DNA of 64,000 bases, from positions 640,501 through 704,500 of the forward strand of contig VWND01000010.1 of the NCBI GenBank assembly GCA_009599575.1, in the 5' to 3' direction. Each line of letters starts with the position of its first letter. Within the stretch, counting starts at the first letter, position 1. The translations under genes and the position numbers were made by a program. Source of the DNA: Blumeriella jaapii. Lineage: Eukaryota; Ascomycota; Leotiomycetes; Helotiales; Drepanopezizaceae. Of this stretch, positions 58,523 to 64,000 are shown one piece after another. The notes under the pieces were generated by a model. The model made no database searches. It saw only the letters and a program-made list of their open reading frames with translations, and was not told the DNA's origin.

Positions 58523-58791
58523 TATAACGATTTAATTAATCGAAAGGCTGAAAGATTAATCAATTGGTCGCCGTATTTATATAATATAAAAAACGAGCCT
58601 TTGATTTTATAATAAAAATATTCATTTAAAATTAACAATTGCAAAAGGCAGAGGTTGCTAAAAAAAGAAAGTTTTATATATATAAATAATTTCCACAGTT
58701 AATGGGGAGACCCATCAGGAGACCAGGGAGCTTGCAGCTATACGTAGTTGCTGGGGTGACACGAAAGGTGGCAACAGAGTGAATCGTCACA
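58523..58791 (-). repeat. B2 5' LTR
   Basis: 269 bp, tataacgatt to gaatcgtcaca. The left part is RIP-altered and the right part (58,690-58,791) nearly unaltered. TSD atagc at 58,792-58,796. Confidence 0.92.
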
Positions 58792-58796
58792 ATAGC

Positions 58797-60600
58797 GGGG
58801 TCGATATTTCGCAATTAAAAACCTTAAGATAAATAAAACCCTTGGAATATTTATATCGCAAGCCACGAAATCGCTTTGTATTTTTTTAATTATTTTATAA
58901 TTATTAATAACGCGAATAAATTGCGTATGCGTATCGTAAATAAATTTTTTTTTTTTTTAATTATAAATAAATTAATACGTTTTTAAATTGATTTCCATTT
59001 ATATTTAATTAATAACTTTTGGATTACGCAATTTTTTTTCGCGCCGCAATCGATAAAAGCTCGTTCCGTACGAATTTCGCTTTTAGCTTTTTTAATTTCG
59101 ATTGAAATTATTATTTTTTGCTTTTTTTTTTCGTTCGATTTTGTTAGCAGCGACGAAATTAAAATCGAACGGAAGCTTTTTCCGAATTTTTAAATTTATT
59201 AGCTTCGAAACAGTTTGAAATTATATATTTTTTTTTGTTATATTTATAATATTCGATTTTTAAATAATTAGCCATGCGATACCTTTTTTTTTAGCAGCGA
59301 TTGTACTTCGAAAAGTAAAAAAAAATCGTTAAGAATTTTAAAATTCCAAAGAATTTTATTAAAATTATCGTTTTTTCGCTTTCGTTTTTTTTTTTTGTAC
59401 TTTCTCTTTCTTTTTTTTTTTTTGTAACGTATTTTCGAATCGAAAACGATATATATCTATCTTTTTTAGCTTTTAAACTTTAATCGTAAATATAAATCTT
59501 TTCTTTTTTTTTTTTTTTTACGTTCGTTTCGTCGTTTATTATTTTTCGTTTCGTCGCTAATAATTTTATTAACATTTTCGATACGACGAACGATTAATAC
59601 TAATTTTTCGTACGAACTTATAGCTATAATATTGCTTCGTTTAATAATTTTTTTTCGAAGAATAAATCGGAGTTTTGCGAAAAGCATTTTTTTTTTAATC
59701 GCATCGTTTATTATTTACAACTGTTATTCGAAATTATTTAAATAAGCAACGAAATCGTTAATTAATTTATGCTTTTTTTGCTTCGCTTTATCGTATAAAT
59801 TCGAAGCCGCGATTTTTCGATTTTCCGTATTTATTAAAAAATTTAATATTTATTTTTTAAAATCGTTTTATATAATTCGAATATTCGTAAAACGTCGTTC
59901 GTATCCGGTTTATTTTTTTTTTATTTTATCGTCGAAAGCTAAAACACAAACGTTAATTTTTTTTTAATCGGTATAAAATATTACTTTTTTATTTTGGCGG
60001 AAACTTCGCTTTGCACGCCGAATAAAAAATTAAGCTTTTTTAATATTTTTCCTTCGATATATTAAAAAATCTTTTATTTTTAATACTTTTCGGCTCGAAT
60101 TCGCTGTGTTTTTTACAAAAGGTATAATATATTTAAAAAAAATGCTAAATCGTTTTTAATAAATATTATTATCGTAATGCTTCGAAAATACTTTATAATA
60201 ATCGCCGGCTTAAATTATTTTCTGTTTTTTTTCAATTGGGACGGTATTAAAAAATATAAAAACCTTTTTTTCGATATTTTCGAAAACGTTAAGTTTTTGT
60301 TAAAATTATTTAATTTTTTTTCGGAATTCGTTTCGACGTTTTTTGGTTTTTTCGAATCTTTTGATTATTTCGTAAACTTTTTTTTCGGTTTTTTTCTGTT
60401 TTATTTTAATTCGTATTTTTTTTATTCTTTTACGTTTATCGTTTTTTTTTTGTTCGGCGCGGATTCGTTTATTAACCAAATAAATCAAAATTTCGGTAGA
60501 AAATTCTTTCGAATCGTTTTAAACGTGGCTTTTTTTAATAATTTTTTCGATAAAAAAAGTTAAAAAGTCGTCGCGCCCTAATAATAGGATATTTTCGACT
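58797..60600 (-). pseudogene. Element C gag and protease
   Basis: Continuation of C right of B2. Protease at about 59,030-59,080: R-A-F-I-D-C-G-A-K-K-N-C-V, the retropepsin triplet with D-C-G close to D-S-G, so possibly retained. Gag in the ORF 59,466-59,687: L-F-A-K-L-R-F then V-R-R-I-E-N-V-N-K-I, typical of the end of the gypsy capsid. Further right, 60,306-60,488 is Lys/Arg-rich and coiled-coil-like, the probable gag start. A DNA run of T-rich sequence separates them. Confidence 0.65.
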
Positions 60601-60706
60601 TTTAGTAAAGCTGGTAACGTTAAAAAAAACGATAATACGAGGTTTTCCTAAGCAGCCGAAAATGCTAAGTCTTTTTAAATAACTAGAAATGCTTGTTCGC
60701 TGCGAA

Positions 60707-61224
60707 TGCGAAAAGTTATAATATCGATAATAACGATATAAATATAATAATATAATAAAAAATTGTTTTAATAATATCGAACTGCCGTTTTGGTAAATAA
60801 AAAAATCAAAATATAAAAATTAAAAAACAGAAAAATATTAGTTTAAATAATAAAGCTCAGATAAAATTAGATTAATAATCAAATTAATTTCTATTTTTTA
60901 TATTTCTAATAAAAAGCGTATATAAATATAAAAAAAAAGGTGGAACTTTCGAAAAAAGTATTTTCCAGGAAACCAGGCGAATCTTATTTAGTATATTTTC
61001 CAACCCTTATCCCGACCTTTTTTCAATCCTTTTTAATATAACTTTAATAACTGGTTTCTTAGCAATTATTTTTATAAAATGTTTTATTTAAATATTATTT
61101 TCAGCTTTTATAATATTATCCGGCCCCTACGGCTTATCCGCAGAAAGTACTATTCGAGGATTGGTAGGAGGCAGAGGATCTTGGCGGATCATCTGACTTA
61201 TACACGTAATATTGGTTCCTGACA
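60707..61224 (-). repeat. Copia E-family LTR
   Basis: Matches 27,081-27,598 across about 518 bp, ending ggttcctgaca. On the minus strand it directly follows a copia gag remnant, so the whole pol region has been lost between gag and this 3' LTR. Confidence 0.75.
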
Positions 61225-62050
61225 GTATACTTTTTTTCTATACGCTTTTCTCAGGCCTTTCGCTTTTTTTTGTTGATTTTAAAGCAATCGTTATGCTTAT
61301 GCTAAAGCTTTTTTTGCTTACAATATTTGCATATAATAGCGTAAAATAGCTTGGAATTGTTTTTTTTTGCTTTGTTATTATTGTTTTTTTTATTAGCGTT
61401 AGCGTTGTTATTTTAATTGTTTTTTTCGCTTTTATTTTTATTAATGGCAGAATTAAATTTGTTATTATATAAGGCTTGACCGCTGTTAATTTTAATAAAT
61501 TCGCTCGTACGAGTTTTATTTATAATATTTTTAATTAAATTTTTAAAAATGATTTTAGATTTTAATTTGGAAGTTCGAAGTAAAAATCGTTGGCGTTCGG
61601 CTTATATAACGTATTTTTTTTGAATATACGGCAATAAATATAACTGGGTTTTATTATATAGATGGGGCGATATTTAAAGCCTTCAGCTTCGTAACAGAAA
61701 ATCGAAAAGCCTAAATAAACTTTTCGAGTAAAAAGTAATCGTCGTAATTAATGGTGACGTAATTCTGAATTGCGTTGTATTTCAGAACTGTTTCAGAACT
61801 TTTATATTATTATTATAAAAACTTTTATATATCAAAAGCAGTCTTTTTTTAATAATATATTTTTTTGGGCCAGGCTTGCAGTTCGCAGATATTATAAATT
61901 TTATTTAAAAGTTACCGGAGTTTCAGTCCTGTTATATTTTAAATGCAGCAGCGGAATGGTTTTTATTTTATTCGTTTATTTTAGCCGGAGTATATAATTT
62001 CGATTTTAAATCTAGGAATTTGGCCAGATGATTTATATTTGCGATAAATA
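61225..62050 (-). pseudogene. Copia gag remnant with zinc-knuckle region
   Basis: Minus strand. Asn/Lys-rich linker (N-K-N-K-S-E-K-N-N-Q-N-N-N-A-N-A-N, about 61,445-61,395), then C-K-Y-C-K-Q-K-K near 61,325-61,300, followed by H-K-H-N-D-C-F-K after a possible single-base shift, matching the CCHC knuckle that ends copia gag. Upstream fragments to about 62,000 contain a readable F-Y-C/F-C-Y-E-A-E-G-F-K-Y region. It is the part of gag that element E lacks. Confidence 0.5.
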
Positions 62051-62130
62051 TGATTTTGTTTTTTTATAATTGATAATTATTAGCGCTTTTCAGTTTTATA
62101 GCTTTAGAAAAATTTATAAAAATTATAGCT

Positions 62131-62150
62131 ATTTTGCGCGGGCGCGCAAA
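62131..62150. other. GC-rich perfect hairpin
   Basis: ttgcgcg-gg-cgcgcaa in otherwise AT-rich DNA. A second inverted pair gaaggatt...aatccttc surrounds 62,154-62,189. Role unknown. Confidence 0.5.
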
Positions 62151-62383
62151 TTCGAAGGATTGTTTTGGTAAAAAAAAAGATAATCCTTCAGATAAAAAAG
62201 GGTTTTCGGAAAAATCTTTTTTAGGGTTTTGATCGTAATTTAGCTTAAGGTTTTGTGATTTTTGAAAGGGGGAATTCGGTGTTTGTGATTTTCGAATATT
62301 TAAATAATTAACGTCGATTTCCGAAAGTGTAAAAAATTTGCTATTCGAGTTTTTTTTTTTTTTTTAAATGCGATCGAAGGAAT

Positions 62384-62731
62384 TTAAAGCGTTTTTGGAT
62401 GGGATAAAAAAAGGTTGTTTTTTTTTTCGTTAATATCGAAGTTTTTTGCTGATATGTTTGGCTTTGCTCGCATCGAACTATTTAATTGAAATCGCAGATC
62501 GGAAAGTAAAAAAGGGAATAATTTAGGAAAGATTACAAAAGCAGCAGCAGAAGTAGATGAAGGTCCGGCAGAATTGGTTTTTGCTATTTTATTTGACTTT
62601 TTTGCTATCGTTTTTTTAAGTAAGATTAAAATAGTATTCGCTTTGATTGCAGCTTTTCTAAGAAATAAAGCTTTTTTATTAGCTGCACTTGCAGTTTTAG
62701 CAGCAAAGCGCTTTTTAGCGTTGCCTGCCAT
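62384..62731 (-). CDS. Unrecognised basic, Ala/Lys-rich ORF (115 codons)
   Basis: Open for 115 codons in a region with fewer RIP marks. The N-terminal half is Ala/Lys-rich and helical (A-A-N-K-K-A-L-F-L-R-K-A-A). The second half is Ser/Pro/Phe-rich. It lies upstream, in minus-strand direction, of the copia gag remnant and might be the basic C-terminal tail of a transposase or an unrelated relic. There is no motif to prove it is a gene, and an 80-codon hydrophobic frame overlaps on the other strand. Confidence 0.2.
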   Translation of the reverse strand: MAGNAKKRFAAKTASAANKKALFLRKAAIKANTILILLKKTIAKKSNKIAKTNSAGPSSTSAAAFVIFPKLFPFLLSDLRFQLNSSMRAKPNISAKNFDINEKKNNLFLSHPKTL

Positions 62732-62819
62732 TTTAACGGTTTCCGATGTGATTGTTCGCGCCGAAGGTTCGATTATTTTTTACGCGTATGCGCTGAAATC
62801 GGAATATCGAAGATGAGTG

Positions 62820-63075
62820 TAACAAACTTGTTGCCGGGGCTTATAATTTATTACTAGTATTTTGACTAGTTAGTAGGCAGAGAGAGCAATAAGTGCATAC
62901 GATAGGGTTGGTTGATTTGTGGTAGTATTCTAGGTATGGTGTGCGCCCTTATGGGGCGTGCACGGTACTCGGGAACTAGTTGTCTTGGCAACCAGTCATG
63001 TGAGCAACACGTGACACTTAATCTAGCAACATATATATATATATAAATGTTTATATACATATATGATTATACATA
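62820..63075. other. Transition from RIPped to normal composition DNA
   Basis: About 250 bp of balanced composition without a gene. Contains an imperfect palindrome gtgcgccc-ttat-ggggcgtgcac near 62,940-62,962 and an (AT)n stretch at about 63,030-63,072. No coding signal seen. Confidence 0.6.
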
Positions 63076-63106
63076 TATATGAAGAAGTCAATTGATTATA
63101 GCTTTA

Positions 63107-63395
63107 TAAGTACCTACCCACCAACCTACCTACCAACCAACCCTACCAACCTACCTAGGTACCAACCTACTTACCTACCTACCTACCTACCTACCTACCT
63201 ACCTACCTACCAACCAACCTACCTACCTACCTACCCTACCTACCTATACCTACCAACCAACCTACCAACCAACCTACCTACCTACCTACCTACTTATACC
63301 TACCCACCAACCAACCTACCTACCTCCCTACCAACCTACCTACCTACCTACCTACCTACCTACCTACCTACCTACCTACCTACTACTTACCTAGC
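63107..63395 (+). repeat. (CCTA)n microsatellite, about 290 bp
   Basis: Imperfect CCTA/CCAA tetranucleotide array interrupted by ccaacc and ctata variants. It gives a spurious Pro-Thr-Tyr-Leu repeat ORF (63,079-63,411). Confidence 0.95.
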
Positions 63396-63416
63396 GACCT
63401 ACTGCACATAGCAAGA

Positions 63417-63505
63417 AAGCAGAAAGAAAGAAAGAAAGAAACAAAGCAGAAAAGAAGCGCGTTCTTCAAAACAGACAAGACAAGAGAAGACAAGACAAGA
63501 CAAAT
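63417..63505 (+). repeat. (GAAA)n and (GACAA)n microsatellites
   Basis: aaagaaagaaagaaa at 63,418-63,440 and five or more gacaa/acaag units at 63,472-63,504. Confidence 0.9.
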
Positions 63506-63588
63506 CCGTTTATTCGTCCATTCGTTCGTTTATTCGTTCGTTCGTTCATTCGTTCATTCGTTCGTTCGTTCGTCAGTCAGTCATAGAC
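63506..63588 (+). repeat. (TTCG)n microsatellite
   Basis: About 18 tetranucleotide units of ttcg with ttta and ttca variants, ending in cagtcagtca. Confidence 0.92.
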
Positions 63589-63639
63589 CTCCCAGCTCCC
63601 CGCCAAACCCAAGAGCGGAAAAATCCATGTCAAGCACGG

Positions 63640-63770
63640 AAGAGGAGGAGGAGGGAGGAAGAGGAGGAGGAGGAGGAGGAGGAGGAGGAGGAGGAGGAGG
63701 AGGAAAGAGGAGAAGAGGAGGAGGAGGAGGAGGAGGAGGAGGAAGAGGAGGAGGAGGAAAGCCAGCAAAA
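63640..63770 (+). repeat. (GGA)n microsatellite
   Basis: About 130 bp of gga repeats with gaa interruptions. All frames here give homopolymer-like ORFs on the minus strand that are not genes. Confidence 0.95.
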
Positions 63771-63804
63771 GGGGCCATGTGAAGTGCTGTAATAACAGCA
63801 GGGC

Positions 63805-63865
63805 ATACATACATACATAGTGTGGTGTGGTATAGCGTGGGACTGTGTAGGTAGGTAGGTAGCAT
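63805..63865 (+). repeat. (CATA)n and (GTAG)n short arrays
   Basis: catacatacatacatag at 63,806-63,822 and gtaggtaggtaggtag at 63,848-63,863. Confidence 0.85.
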
Positions 63866-64000
63866 AGGTAAGGTAGAAGAACATATCTTTCGGTCTTTCT
63901 GCCTGCCTTCTTTCTAGGAACCGACCGACTGCTCCCGCTCCTCCGACTCCACGCAATTCGACCCTCGCAAGAACGCCTTGCTTGATCCTGACTACCTTAA
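63866..64000. other. Unassigned non-repetitive end of window
   Basis: About 135 bp of normal composition with ctttctgcctgcc and cgactccacg. No RIP marks. An ORF on the minus strand is open but runs into the GGA repeat. It may be the approach to a host gene outside the window. Confidence 0.3.

Larger units (their letters stand above)
52389..58791 (-). mobile_element. Ty3/gypsy retrotransposon B, copy 2 (complete)
   Basis: 6,403-bp complete minus-strand copy with 269-bp LTRs and ATAGC target duplications, inserted in element C. Same gene order as B1. A purine-rich ggaagggtag on the minus strand next to 52,657 is the probable polypurine tract. It differs from B1 in having a single 26-bp LTR unit. 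Confidence 0.92.

Noticed and set aside
60177..60563. + strand Phe-rich ORF of 128 codons as a membrane protein
   Set aside because: It is the antisense of the Lys/Arg-rich gag start of element C. Phe arises from reverse-complemented AAA/GAA codons.
1..62800. CRISPR array or bacterial-type defence system
   Set aside because: No regularly spaced repeats with unique spacers. The only regular repeats are the 81-bp units of element D and the modules in A, and the sequence is eukaryotic retroelement DNA.
63107..63395. (CCTA)n as a telomere
   Set aside because: Fungal telomeres are usually TTAGGG-type. This array is imperfect, internal, and followed by unique sequence and other microsatellites.
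63079..63411. Pro-Thr-Tyr-Leu repeat ORF of 110 codons
   Set aside because: It is simply the translation of the (CCTA)n microsatellite, with no start context or non-repeat domain.
63577..63956. Three overlapping minus-strand ORFs rich in Leu, Pro or Ser
   Set aside because: They are the three frames of the (GGA)n repeat and are shadows of each other.

Overview
The window reads as a gene-empty, AT-rich block of a filamentous ascomycete (Pezizomycotina-like) genome. Almost all of the first 62.8 kb is made of LTR retrotransposons whose reading frames are full of TAA/TAG stops. Differences between copies are overwhelmingly C/T and G/A transitions, and glycine, tryptophan, glutamine and acidic catalytic codons are lost in the way expected from repeat-induced point mutation (RIP). 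I found no intact host gene, rRNA, tRNA or CRISPR array. The species is not identifiable from this sequence.

Layout. 1-16,241: two head-to-tail copies (A1, A2) of a Ty3/gypsy element A on the + strand. 16,242-27,005: a minus-strand Ty1/copia element F, split by a complete + strand gypsy element B1 (17,940-24,395, 295-bp LTRs, target duplication CTTTT). 27,081-37,550: a minus-strand copia element E. Its right LTR is split by a complete minus-strand gypsy element D (31,011-37,285, 208-bp LTRs, target duplication ATTTC). 37,551-40,778: the RNase H/integrase end of another gypsy element, G. 40,779 to about 51,390: a third, minus-strand copy of A (A3) that also shows gag. 51,390-60,600: a minus-strand gypsy element C, split by a complete minus-strand B2 (52,389-58,791, 269-bp LTRs, target duplication ATAGC). 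C and G may be the two halves of one element. 60,707-62,050: an E-family LTR joined directly to a gag remnant. From about 62.8 kb the base composition becomes normal, RIP marks fade, and the sequence is a cluster of microsatellites.

The elements carry the usual gag, protease, RT, RNase H and integrase parts, and B and D also have a C-terminal chromodomain. Almost all frames are dead. Catalytic residues are changed in the A, B and D RTs, in several proteases, in the A1 and E integrases, and in zinc-knuckle or HHCC cysteines.

Two features are not explained by ordinary gypsy or copia structure. First, a roughly 36-bp GC-rich palindromic module (ends ATTCGCG...CGCGAAT) recurs at four sites inside element A and one site inside the unrelated element B. 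The four A sites encode a similar 12-residue peptide in the same phase, like a eukaryotic counterpart of bacterial palindromic elements that insert in frame into genes. Second, element A carries a further 3.1 kb of apparently coding sequence downstream of integrase, conserved in all three copies, that I cannot assign to any family.
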